Shown here: positions 51,905 to 59,932 of the stretch, piece by piece | How positions within the stretch are numbered: the stretch's first letter is position 1 | How the letters are laid out: every line of letters begins with the position of its first letter | Assembly (NCBI RefSeq): GCF_000160135.1 | Contig: NZ_GG729935.1 | Span: 76,288-140,287, forward strand | Length of the DNA stretch: 64,000 nucleotides | Source of the DNA: Oribacterium sp. oral taxon 078 str. F0262 | GTDB taxonomy: Bacteria; Bacillota; Clostridia; Lachnospirales; Lachnospiraceae | Reading direction: 5' to 3' | Position numbers and translations under genes: made by a program | Notes under the pieces: generated by a model | What the model was told of the DNA's origin: nothing | Database searches by the model: none | What the model saw: the letters and a program-made list of their open reading frames with translations, nothing else

Positions 51905-52073
51905 ATGATTCCGCATGCCTTCGCTGCTTCGCAGCTTTCGCCATGCGCCCCGCCATTCGCACTCCCGCGGCGCTTCGCTCCGCTTCCTGCTCATGTCGGG
52001 GCGTGTCTTAAGCTCACTCCTCCTCTCTTATGCGAGCATAAGTCGGAGGAGCGAGCTTATACACTGGAATCAT
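51905..52073 (-). repeat. Structured leader repeat, locus 3
   Basis: The element reads leftward and is bounded by perfect ATGATTCC/GGAATCAT (plus-strand 52066-52073 and 51905-51912). Arms in reading direction: TAAGCTC/GAGCTTA with CTCCTCC/GGAGGAG and CTTATGC/GCATAAG; GCCCCG/CGGGGC with CAT/ATG, capped by GCGG-GC/GC-CCGC; CATG/CATG with GCTGC/GCAGC. The loop strings TGAGCAGGA and TGCGAAT are kept. It lies in the leader of the DegT aminotransferase. Confidence 0.88.
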
Positions 52074-52102
52074 ATTCTATATGATCCCCGTCAAATTGTA
52101 AA
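52074..52102 (-). promoter_or_regulatory. Promoter abutting structured repeat locus 3
   Basis: Read leftward: TTTACA (52097-52102), 17-base spacer, TAGAAT (52074-52079), immediately followed by the first base of the element (ATGATTCC). Confidence 0.65.
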
Positions 52103-52222
52103 CTCCTGCGGGGGCGCTGTATTTCCGCGCTAGCCAATTTTGAGATTTCGTTGTATGATAGGAGGGCATATGGGTCAAAAGGGATAAATATTCAAAAAAC
52201 TAATCAGGAGGTCATAAAGGAT

Positions 52223-53866
52223 ATGATAAGGTTCCAAAAGGCGGGAGTCTTTGCCGCGATTTTTGCTCTTTCGCAGACAGCGGCTCTTCCCGCTCTTGCG
52301 AAGTCAAATGTCATCAGCGGGATGAGGCCTGTGCAGGTAGAGAGCAGTGCCTCTTCTCAGGGCAGCGAATCCGCGGCTTCCTCCGGGAATGCCGCGTCCT
52401 CGCAGAGCGCGGGAAACACGCAGGCGGAGAGCCAGGGACAGACGCAGGAGCAGGGGCAGAATCAGCAGGGACAGGGGGGACAAAATCAGGCACAGAATCA
52501 GGCACAAAGTCAGCAGCCGAATTCCAGTGTAAACGGAGTCCTTCCGAAGGTGAGCGTCGATGTGGATACTCTCCGCGCCAGGTTTACGACCGGACACGCG
52601 GGGGATATGACGGAAGACCCCGTGCTTCAGCTCATCCCGCTCGCAACCTACTATGTCTATAATGGAAACGGCGACCGCATCGACTACGGTTATACCCAGA
52701 AAAATGATTCCTTCGTCTTCGCGGAGGGCGGATTCCAGCGTATGATGCTGGAGCACCAGAACGTAGGCCGCTGGTATTACAGAACCTATGCGAGCAGCAC
52801 CGGCTGGGGACCCTGGGCGGCCTCCAAGGAAAAGACGCCGGACCGGGGCACCGTACAGGCGGTCCAGTTCCGGATCAAAGGCTATACGCATAAGCTGGGA
52901 ACCCTCTACTACCGCGCTGTCCTGAACGACGGCACGATGACAGACTGGGCAAAGGAAGGGCAGGCCTGCGGTGTGATCGGCGGAGACCGCTACATCGTCG
53001 GACTGAAGCTCGCCCTCTGGAAGAATGAGGTCCCCTTCGAAAATCCGGGCTCCAAGTTCCTGGACAACGAGCACAACGAGGGCTTCACCCGCACAGAAAG
53101 CGGTGCTCCTGTCTACGCCACTGCGGACGGTCACGCCTATACCGGCTGGGCCTTCGACGAGGACTCCAACCAGCTCTACTTCGAAAACGGCTCTCCCGTG
53201 ACCGGCTGGAAGGCGATCGACGGCTATAACTGCTATTTCAGCGAGCACGGCATCGCGGTCAAGGATCTGGAACCCGTCATGGGCGCACAGAAGAAGGGCT
53301 ATGCCGTCCGGATCAACAAGGCGACCCGCACCGCCACCATCCTCGCCAGGGACTCCGCGGGAAAGTTCACGATCCCCTTCAAGACCTTTATGATCAGCTG
53401 CGGGACGGACACTCCCCTCGGGGATTTCAAGATCTATGAGAAATACCGCTGGCACTTCATGCATCAGGACTGCTATACGCAGTTCCTCTCCCGTTTCTAT
53501 CAGGGCTTCCTGATCCACTCCCTCCTCTATACGAGGGCGGATCTGCATACCTTTGATGCGATCAATTATAACTATATGGATCAGGCAATCTCCGGGGGAT
53601 GCATCCGCATGAAGGCGGGGGACGCCGCCTGGGTCTACCATAACTGCGGAAACGGAACCCCGGTGACGATCTACTCGGATCCCTGGGACAAGGGCCCGCT
53701 GGAGAAGGATGCCATCGATCAGGCAATCCCGAGGAGCCAGGACTACGATCCGACGGATCCCGTCATCGTAGGACAGCAGTCTGAAGCGGATAAACAGGCC
53801 GTCGCAAAGGCGCAGGCAGACGCCGCAAGGGAGAAGGCTGCCGGTGCGATCGAGCCGCACGATTAA
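52223..53866 (+). CDS. Secreted L,D-transpeptidase with cell-wall-binding repeats
   Basis: A 547-residue protein. Signal peptide 1-26 (VFAAIFALSQTAALPALA) is followed by a Ser/Gln/Gly-rich linker (about 35-95). The middle region is of unknown fold (YYRTYASSTGWGPW). One or two wall-binding-type repeats come next (TGWAFDEDSNQLYFENGS; TGWKAIDGYNCYFSEHG). The YkuD catalytic domain (about 380-505) has His432 in IHSLLYTR and catalytic Cys460 in SGGCIRM. A charged tail closes it. It would make 3-3 cross-links or attach proteins. The ATG at 52223 has AGGAGGT upstream; the frame opens 24 codons earlier. A terminator follows. Confidence 0.92.
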   Translation: MIRFQKAGVFAAIFALSQTAALPALAKSNVISGMRPVQVESSASSQGSESAASSGNAASSQSAGNTQAESQGQTQEQGQNQQGQGGQNQAQNQAQSQQPNSSVNGVLPKVSVDVDTLRARFTTGHAGDMTEDPVLQLIPLATYYVYNGNGDRIDYGYTQKNDSFVFAEGGFQRMMLEHQNVGRWYYRTYASSTGWGPWAASKEKTPDRGTVQAVQFRIKGYTHKLGTLYYRAVLNDGTMTDWAKEGQACGVIGGDRYIVGLKLALWKNEVPFENPGSKFLDNEHNEGFTRTESGAPVYATADGHAYTGWAFDEDSNQLYFENGSPVTGWKAIDGYNCYFSEHGIAVKDLEPVMGAQKKGYAVRINKATRTATILARDSAGKFTIPFKTFMISCGTDTPLGDFKIYEKYRWHFMHQDCYTQFLSRFYQGFLIHSLLYTRADLHTFDAINYNYMDQAISGGCIRMKAGDAAWVYHNCGNGTPVTIYSDPWDKGPLEKDAIDQAIPRSQDYDPTDPVIVGQQSEADKQAVAKAQADAAREKAAGAIEPHD

Positions 53867-53891
53867 GAAAAGCAAGGAGTAAAAAGGAAGG

Positions 53892-53928
53892 GGCCTCCGA
53901 CTCAGATCCGGGTCGGAGGTCTCTTCTT
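53892..53928 (+). terminator. Terminator of the L,D-transpeptidase gene
   Basis: GCCTCCGAC and GTCGGAGG pair around TCAGATCCGG and are followed by TCTCTTCTTT, 25 bases after the stop codon. Confidence 0.88.
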
Positions 53929-54018
53929 TGATGCTGATCCTATTTCCCACTTATTTTGCGATAAGGCCAAGATCTGGCATAGCCGTTCCTTCTTCGAAAT
54001 CCTCACTTCCTCCGTTCT

Positions 54019-54708
54019 TCAGCTCCACGGACGTTTTTTATCCAGCCATCCTCTTTCCCGCCAGTACTCCAGATCTGCCTTGTTCCAGCCCTTCCTTTGC
54101 AAAAGACGGATGGCATGAAATACCAGCTTTGTCTTTATCCCCGTTTTCGCTTTGCCGTAATTCCTGCGGATCTTTTTTGCGAGAGAGGACAGCTCTTTAT
54201 CAATGGTTTTTTTATTTTTCTCACTTACATCCTGCCACTTCACTGCAAAAACGGCTTTCCCGTATCGATAAATCTCAGAAATCCCCCAGAAAAATAAGCT
54301 GTCCGCCATATCCTTCATCGCAGATTTCATCCCTGCACCCGCCGCAGTAGAGATGCATATCCCCTGCTTTGAAAACATTGCCTTTTCCGGTCTGTGCACC
54401 ATCCAGCGGTATCCATAGTGATCTAAAAACGCCTTCATTGCGCCTGTCGCATGCATTACATATACCGGACTTGCAAGAATAATCAGATCCGCCCTATCCA
54501 TCGCCTCTGTGAGGGGCTTAAGCTTATCATAATGCGGACATTTCTTTTCCGATTCCAAAAAGCACTTTGTGCAGCCGATGCAGAACTCTCCGAAATCCCT
54601 CGGCAGGAAAAACTCCTTTATATCGCCGCCGATTTTTAAAGCCAGATTCCTCGCAATGTGATACGTCGAGCCCTTATGGCTCTGTCCATGTATCATGACA
54701 ATCTCCAT
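54019..54708 (-). CDS. NADPH-dependent FMN reductase with an iron-sulfur-type cysteine cluster
   Basis: A 229-residue flavodoxin-like protein (MEIVMIHGQSHKGSTYHIAR). Cys43, Cys46, Cys49 and Cys57 in FCIGCTKCFLESEKKCPH form the compact cluster of iron-sulfur flavoproteins. The SPVYVMHATGAMKAFLDH region binds FMN. The C-terminal 70 residues are basic and helical. The start at ATG 54708 follows GAGGAG; the frame opens 34 codons earlier inside the terminator region of the flotillin gene. The A+T content is somewhat higher than in its neighbours. Role: redox or aromatic reductant, unknown. Confidence 0.82.
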   Translation of the reverse strand: MEIVMIHGQSHKGSTYHIARNLALKIGGDIKEFFLPRDFGEFCIGCTKCFLESEKKCPHYDKLKPLTEAMDRADLIILASPVYVMHATGAMKAFLDHYGYRWMVHRPEKAMFSKQGICISTAAGAGMKSAMKDMADSLFFWGISEIYRYGKAVFAVKWQDVSEKNKKTIDKELSSLAKKIRRNYGKAKTGIKTKLVFHAIRLLQRKGWNKADLEYWRERGWLDKKRPWS

Positions 54709-54755
54709 TGAACAGCTCCTCTTCGGCAATTCAAAAATGAAAGGAAAAATGCGGT

Positions 54756-54790
54756 GAAAAAGATACGGCCCCAATACGGATCGGGGCCGC
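54756..54790 (-). terminator. Terminator of the flotillin gene
   Basis: Read leftward: GGCCCC-GATCCGTATT-GGGGCC followed by GTATCTTTTTC, about 20 bases after the flotillin stop codon. Confidence 0.85.
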
Positions 54791-54810
54791 GTCCTTTCCA
54801 GCCGCTGCAT

Positions 54811-56391
54811 TTACTCTGTATCCGGCTGCTCTGCCTTCTCTTCCTTCTTCTCCTCGCTTTTCTCCCTCTTTTCCGGGCCGGAGATCACATTTTCCAGCCC
54901 CGTCACATGGATGTTCCGGTTCACCTTCGCATCATAGCTTCCGGCCTTCATGATCTCCCCGAGATCAATCCCGGTCGTCTCCTTCATGGACTCAAAGAGC
55001 TTTGCCATCACGGCGGGGACATTGGAGGCCATCTGGGAGACTCCTCCGTCCCTCCCCTCTCCGCCGATAATCGTGATCTTATCGATCTGGGCGAGCGGCT
55101 TTGCGATCTCCTCCGCGATATCCGGGAGCACCTTGATCAGCATCTCCGCCATGGCCGCGTTATTGTACTTCTGGTAGGCCTCCGCCTTCTTCTCCATGGC
55201 CTCCGCCTCCGCAAGGCCCACTGCCTTCTTCGCCTCGGCCTCCGCCTTTCCCTTTAAGGCGATTCCGGCGGCCTCCGCCTCATACTTCGCCCTAATCCCG
55301 GCGGCCTCCTGCTCTGCGGAATACTTCGCCGCATCCGCGACAGCCTTCTTCGCCTCCGCCTCCTTCTCCTGCTCGTACTTTTTCGCTTCCGCCTCTCTCT
55401 GGCGCTTTGCGAGTCCAGCGGCGGCCTCCTGCTCCACGCGGTACTTCTCGGCATCCGCCTTCTTATTGATCTCGGCGTCCAGAGCCTGCTGCATGACGCC
55501 GACCTCCTGCTTCTTGAGCTCGGAGTCGCGCTCTGCCTTCGCGATCTGTGCGTTCACTGTCGCGATCTGAATATTCTTCTGCTGCGCCTGCTTCTGAATC
55601 TCGTAGGCCGCGTCCGCCTCTGCCTTCTTTGTATCGGAGATCACCTTCAGCTCGGACTGCCGGATCGCAAGCTCATTGTTCTTCTGCGCGATCTCCGTAT
55701 CCGCGAGCACTCTCGCGTCATTCGCCGCCTTATTGGCCTCCGCCTGCGCGATCGCGACATCCCTGTCCGCCTGCGCCTTTGCGATCGCGGCATCCTTCTT
55801 GATCTTTGAGGTATTATCCGCCCCCAGATCGTTGATCAGACCCTTCTCGTCCGTCACATTCTGGATATTGCAGGACAGGATCTCGATGCCGAGCTTATCC
55901 ATGTCCGTGGCCGCCTTCATCATCACCTGATCGGAGAAGGAATCGCGGTTGGTATTGATATCCTTCAGTGTCAAAGTTCCGATGATTTCACGCATATTTC
56001 CCTGGAGGGAATCCTGCAGATCCAGAGCGATCTGCTCCGGCTTTTTATTGAGGAAGTTCCGAGAGGCTTTCTCGATCCCGGCGCCGTCCGGGGCGATCCG
56101 GACCTTCGCGACGGCATCGACATTGACATTGATGAAATCCGTCGTCGGGACGGACTGCTCCGTCTTGATATCCACCGTCATCTGCCCGAGATAGAGGACA
56201 TCCAGCCTTTCCAGGAGAGGGAGCTTTACTCCGGCGCGCCCCACAAGAATCTTCGGCTTCTTCCGAAGACCGGAGATGATGAAGGCCTTATCGGGCGGTG
56301 CCTTGACATAGCCTCTCAAAAGCAAAAACAAAACAAGCAGGACGATGAGCAAGGGGATCAAAGCCGTCAGCGGAAAAGAAAATGAAGTCAT
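54811..56391 (-). CDS. floT: Flotillin-like membrane protein
   Basis: A 526-residue SPFH-domain protein. One N-terminal membrane segment (residues 8-26) is followed by the SPFH/PHB domain (about 30-200; VDIKTEQSVPTTDFINVNVD). A long coiled coil of Ala/Glu/Lys repeats follows (about 210-420; KAEAEAKKAVGLAEAEAM). The C-terminal GGEGRDGGVSQMASNVPAV is flotillin-like. Flotillins organise functional membrane microdomains and influence fluidity and secretion. GGGAGGGACATTTC precedes the ATG. It has its own terminator. Confidence 0.93.
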   Translation of the reverse strand: MTSFSFPLTALIPLLIVLLVLFLLLRGYVKAPPDKAFIISGLRKKPKILVGRAGVKLPLLERLDVLYLGQMTVDIKTEQSVPTTDFINVNVDAVAKVRIAPDGAGIEKASRNFLNKKPEQIALDLQDSLQGNMREIIGTLTLKDINTNRDSFSDQVMMKAATDMDKLGIEILSCNIQNVTDEKGLINDLGADNTSKIKKDAAIAKAQADRDVAIAQAEANKAANDARVLADTEIAQKNNELAIRQSELKVISDTKKAEADAAYEIQKQAQQKNIQIATVNAQIAKAERDSELKKQEVGVMQQALDAEINKKADAEKYRVEQEAAAGLAKRQREAEAKKYEQEKEAEAKKAVADAAKYSAEQEAAGIRAKYEAEAAGIALKGKAEAEAKKAVGLAEAEAMEKKAEAYQKYNNAAMAEMLIKVLPDIAEEIAKPLAQIDKITIIGGEGRDGGVSQMASNVPAVMAKLFESMKETTGIDLGEIMKAGSYDAKVNRNIHVTGLENVISGPEKREKSEEKKEEKAEQPDTE

Positions 56392-56477
56392 GAAATGTCC
56401 CTCCCTGAAAATAAATATCTATACCAAAATCGTAATTTCTTAAATTATAACATAAATTTCCCATATCCAGCAGGGAA

Positions 56478-56506
56478 TTGATTAAATAATATGATGCGCT
56501 TATAAT
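56478..56506 (+). promoter_or_regulatory. Promoter abutting structured repeat locus 4
   Basis: TTGATT (56478-56483), 17-base spacer, perfect TATAAT (56501-56506). The first base of the element (GATCCC) follows directly. It is the best promoter of the four repeat loci. Confidence 0.75.
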
Positions 56507-56671
56507 GATCCCAGCGTCAAAAGTCTCTCCTCCGCATCGCGCCGGCGCGAAGGCGGAGGGAGGACTTTATGACGCGCCCCTTTATGAGCATGGAGTGGAG
56601 CGAAGCTCCACGGGAATGCGAATAAAGAAAGCACGGCGGGAGCTGCAACGCAGCAAAGCCGTGCGGGATCC
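56507..56671 (+). repeat. Structured leader repeat, locus 4
   Basis: The element is bounded by GATCCC (56507-56512) and GGGATC (56665-56670). Arm A: AAAGTC/GACTTT (56520/56563) with TCCTCCGC/GCGGAGGG (56528/56553) and CGCG/CGCG. Arm B: CTTTAT/ATAAAG (56580/56622) capped by GTGGAGC/GCTCCAC (56595/56605). Arm C: GCACGGC/GCCGTGC (56631/56658) with GCTGC/GCAGC (56642/56650). Loops TGAGCATGGA and CGGGAATGCGAAT are conserved. It is the leader of the glycosyltransferase-ktrB-ktrA set. Confidence 0.9.
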
Positions 56672-56689
56672 TGCGAAAAATCCGGCCGC

Positions 56690-56738
56690 CGCACTCTCTC
56701 CTCCGCATCGCGAAGGCGGAGGGAAGACCTTATGAGCT
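56690..56738 (+). repeat. Partial second copy (arm A only) behind locus 4
   Basis: CTCTCTCCTCCGC ... GCGGAGGGAAGACCTTATGA repeats arm A of the element; the other arms are missing. It lies about 50 bases before the glycosyltransferase start codon. Confidence 0.7.
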
Positions 56739-56789
56739 TAAGGCAATGATATCGTCCGGGAAGGCACAAGAAGCAGAAGGAGAATCCTC

Positions 56790-57806
56790 ATGAAAACTGC
56801 CGTCATTATACCAAATTACAATGGCTCCCGTTTTCTCCCGCCCTGTATGGCGGCTCTGGACCGGGAGACGACGGATCAGTTTTCGACCATCGTCGTGGAC
56901 AACGGCTCCACGGACGGAAGCCTCCGCTGGCTCTCCCACTGGGCCGCCGAGGACAGGGATCGCCATATCCTCCTGCAAAATCCTGAGAATCTCGGCTTCT
57001 CCTCCGCGGTAAACCGGGGGATCCGCTTTGCCGTTCAAAAAGGCTTCTCCTATGCCATACTCCTGAATAATGATACCGAGGTCTTTCCGGACTTTGTAGA
57101 GAACCTGGTCCGCGCCATGGATAAAGACCGCAGGGGAAGGCTCTTTGCTCTTTCCTCCCGGATGCTGCAAAAGTCCGATCCGGATACAATCGATGACGCG
57201 GGGGATCAGTATACCCTTCTCGGCTGGCAGTTCCAGCGCGGACACGGGGAGCCCGAAGGACGCTTTCAAAAACCGGCAGCGGTCTTCTCCGCCTGTGCGG
57301 GAGCGGCGATCTACCGCCTCTCCCTCCTCTCCGAGACCGGCCTCTTCGATGAAGCCCACTTCGCCTATCTTGAAGATATCGACCTCTCCTTTCGGGCCCG
57401 GCTCTATGGCTTTGAGATCCGCTATGAGCCCTCCGCCGGGGTACTCCATGTCGGTTCCGGGACGAGCGGCAGCCGCTATAATTCCTTTAAGGTGCGGCTC
57501 TCCGCGAGAAATTCGATCTATCTCCTCTATAAGAATATGCCGCCTGCCCTTCTCGTTCTGAATGCCGTCCCGCTTCTTCTCGGCTTTTTCATAAAGCTCC
57601 TTTTCTTTTGGAAAAAGGGCTTTGGAAGGGAGTACCTCTCCGGGCTCCACGAGGGGCTTCGGACGAGGAGACATCTGAAAAAGGCGGACTTTCGCCGAGT
57701 CCCCCCCCGCCGTCTCCTCTCGATTGAACTTTGTCTGCTTCTCTCCGTCTTTGAGTACCTCGGACAGAAGCTTCGGGAGAAGGGAGGCCTGTCCCATGCC
57801 CATTGA
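56790..57806 (+). CDS. Family 2 glycosyltransferase (rhamnosyltransferase-like)
   Basis: A 338-residue protein with VIIPNYNGSRFL, VVDNGSTDGS, LLNNDTEVFPDF (DxD type) and HFAYLEDIDLSFRARLYGF, typical of WbbL-like rhamnosyl- or galactofuranosyltransferases. A C-terminal amphipathic/hydrophobic segment (PALLVLNAVPLLLGFFIKLL) may bind the membrane. AAGGAG precedes the ATG. It overlaps ktrB by 11 bases, an odd partner for a potassium transporter, and is transcribed from the locus 4 promoter through the structured repeat. Confidence 0.9.
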   Translation: MKTAVIIPNYNGSRFLPPCMAALDRETTDQFSTIVVDNGSTDGSLRWLSHWAAEDRDRHILLQNPENLGFSSAVNRGIRFAVQKGFSYAILLNNDTEVFPDFVENLVRAMDKDRRGRLFALSSRMLQKSDPDTIDDAGDQYTLLGWQFQRGHGEPEGRFQKPAAVFSACAGAAIYRLSLLSETGLFDEAHFAYLEDIDLSFRARLYGFEIRYEPSAGVLHVGSGTSGSRYNSFKVRLSARNSIYLLYKNMPPALLVLNAVPLLLGFFIKLLFFWKKGFGREYLSGLHEGLRTRRHLKKADFRRVPPRRLLSIELCLLLSVFEYLGQKLREKGGLSHAH

Positions 57807-59136
57807 ACCCAGGCGGAGAATACGTTATCTCACCAGCGCCCAGATCATCATCCTCGGCTTTTTTTCGATCATTCTCCTCGGGGCACTGCTTTTGATGCTC
57901 CCCCTTTCCTCTAAATGCGGGAGGATTACGCCCTTTTCGAAGACCCTTTTTACCGCGACCTCTGCGGTCTGCGTCACCGGCCTCGTCGTAGTGGATACCG
58001 GAAGCTACTGGTCCGCCTTCGGACAGACCGTCATCCTCCTCCTGATCCAGATCGGGGGACTCGGCGTCATCACCGTCGCATCGCTCTTTACGATGCTCTC
58101 GCACCAAAGGATCTCCCTTATGCAAAGGAGCATCATGCAGGATGCGATCTCCGCCCCCCAGGTCGGCGGCGTCGTCAGGCTGACCCGCTTCATCCTCCGG
58201 GGCACGATTCTCATCGAGCTTCTCGGCGCATTTTTTCTGCTCCCGGTCTTCCTCCGGGACTACGGCATCCGCGGAGTCTGGATGGCTCTCTTCCACTCGG
58301 TCTCCGCCTTTTGCAATGCGGGCTTTGACCTCCTCGGAACGAGCGCCGCTCCTTTTGTCTCCATCAGCTCCTATGTCGGGAACCCCGTCGTAAATCTCAC
58401 GATCATGCTCCTCATCATCCTGGGCGGCCTCGGCTTCCTGACCTGGAATGATATCTACACCTGGCGCTTCCGTCTCCACCGCTACCGCCTGCAAAGCAAG
58501 ATCATCCTGACGGCCACCGCCTTCCTCATCCTTTTGCCCGCAGTCTTTTTCTTCTTTGAGGATCTCTCAGCTCTCCCGCTCCGATCACGGATCCTGGCCT
58601 CTCTCCTCCAGTCCGTCACCATGCGGACGGCCGGCTTCAACACCGTAGAGCTCTCGAAGATGTCCGGTCCCTCCCAGGCGATTCAGATCGTTCTGATGCT
58701 GATCGGAGGCTCCCCCGGCTCAACGGCGGGCGGGATAAAGACGACGACCTTCGTCGTGCTCCTGGCGAATTTCGTGGCCACCATTTTCCAGAAGGAGGAT
58801 GCGCAGATGTTTGGCAGAAGGATGGAGGAGAGCGCGGTAAAGACCGCCGCGACCATCTTTTTCATGTACGCCGCGCTCTTCTTTACGGGCGCTGTCATCC
58901 TCAGCGTATACGAGAGGCTTCCCCTCTCCGCCTGCCTCTATGAGACGGCCTCCGCCGTCGGCACCGTGGGCGTCACGCTGGGCATCACGCCAAAGCTCCA
59001 CCTCCTCTCCCAGCTGGTCCTGATCGTCCTTATGTTCCTGGGCCGGGTCGGAGCGCTGACCCTGATCTTTGCGGCCATTTCCACGAGGACCCACAGCTTC
59101 GCGAAGCTTCCGCAGGAAAAGATCGCGGTGGGCTGA
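57796..59136 (+). CDS. ktrB: Potassium uptake protein KtrB/TrkH
   Basis: A 446-residue membrane subunit of a K+ uptake channel/transporter. The four pore loops are visible: TSAVCVTGLVVVDTG, HSVSAFCNAGFDL, TMRTAGFNTVEL and ETASAVGTVGVTLG, each with the selectivity glycine. GGSPGSTAGGIKTTT is the family motif. The ATG at 57796 has GGGAGG upstream and lies inside the end of the glycosyltransferase gene; the frame opens 24 codons earlier without a ribosome site. The regulatory subunit KtrA follows 52 bases later. Confidence 0.95.
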   Translation: MPIEPRRRIRYLTSAQIIILGFFSIILLGALLLMLPLSSKCGRITPFSKTLFTATSAVCVTGLVVVDTGSYWSAFGQTVILLLIQIGGLGVITVASLFTMLSHQRISLMQRSIMQDAISAPQVGGVVRLTRFILRGTILIELLGAFFLLPVFLRDYGIRGVWMALFHSVSAFCNAGFDLLGTSAAPFVSISSYVGNPVVNLTIMLLIILGGLGFLTWNDIYTWRFRLHRYRLQSKIILTATAFLILLPAVFFFFEDLSALPLRSRILASLLQSVTMRTAGFNTVELSKMSGPSQAIQIVLMLIGGSPGSTAGGIKTTTFVVLLANFVATIFQKEDAQMFGRRMEESAVKTAATIFFMYAALFFTGAVILSVYERLPLSACLYETASAVGTVGVTLGITPKLHLLSQLVLIVLMFLGRVGALTLIFAAISTRTHSFAKLPQEKIAVG

Positions 59137-59188
59137 ATACGCGTATAACGGATACGCCTATCACTTATGAAAAGAAAGGACTTTATCT

Positions 59189-59836
59189 ATGAAAAGTATT
59201 CTCCTGATCGGCCTTGGGCTGCTCGGAAAGCATATCGCCGTCCACCTGAACGAGCTCGGACATGAGGTCATGGCCGTGGACAGCAATGAGGAGCGGGTCA
59301 ACGAGGTCATGCCCTTTGTGACGAGCGCGCAGATCGGAGACAGCACCAACGCGGAATTTCTCCGCTCCCTCGGGATCGGAAACTACGACATCTGCATCGT
59401 GACGATCAGCGACAATTTCCAGGATTCCCTGGAAACCACCTCCCTCTTAAAGGAGCTCGGCGCAAAATGCGTCGTCTCCAGAGCGGAGAGAGATGTGCAG
59501 GAGAAGTTTTTGCTCCGAAACGGAGCGGACCATGTCGTATATCCGGAAAAGCAGATCGCAAAGTGGACCGCAATGCGCTATACGACAGACCATATCTTCG
59601 ACTATATCGAGATCGACCGACAGCACGCGATCTTCGAAGTGGAGATCCCGGAGTCCTGGGTCGGCAAGAGCATCGGAGAGCTGGATATCCGAAGAAAATA
59701 CGGCATCAATATCCTCGCCACAAAGCAGGACGGAAAGACCAATGTCACTGTGACGCCGAGTCTCGTCTTAACGAGAGATCTAACCATTCTCGCCCTGGGA
59801 GAATATAAGGAACTCCAAAAGTGCTTTCAAATCTGA
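59189..59836 (+). CDS. ktrA: Potassium uptake regulator KtrA/TrkA
   Basis: A 215-residue cytosolic RCK protein. The N-terminal Rossmann domain starts LLIGLGLLGKHIA (GxGxxG 8-13) with Asp in VDSNEERV for nucleotide binding; the C-terminal RCK_C domain (about 135-215; EVEIPESWVGKSIGELDIRR) is the c-di-AMP-binding type in Firmicutes. It gates KtrB in response to ATP/ADP and c-di-AMP. AGAAAGGAC precedes the ATG. Confidence 0.95.
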   Translation: MKSILLIGLGLLGKHIAVHLNELGHEVMAVDSNEERVNEVMPFVTSAQIGDSTNAEFLRSLGIGNYDICIVTISDNFQDSLETTSLLKELGAKCVVSRAERDVQEKFLLRNGADHVVYPEKQIAKWTAMRYTTDHIFDYIEIDRQHAIFEVEIPESWVGKSIGELDIRRKYGINILATKQDGKTNVTVTPSLVLTRDLTILALGEYKELQKCFQI

Positions 59837-59932
59837 GCTATCCAGACATGCGAATGAAATAGATACGCAGGCAAAAAGCCGCCCCGGCCTCTCTCCGAAG
59901 CGATCCCCTCTTTCAAGGAGCTCGTTAAAAAA

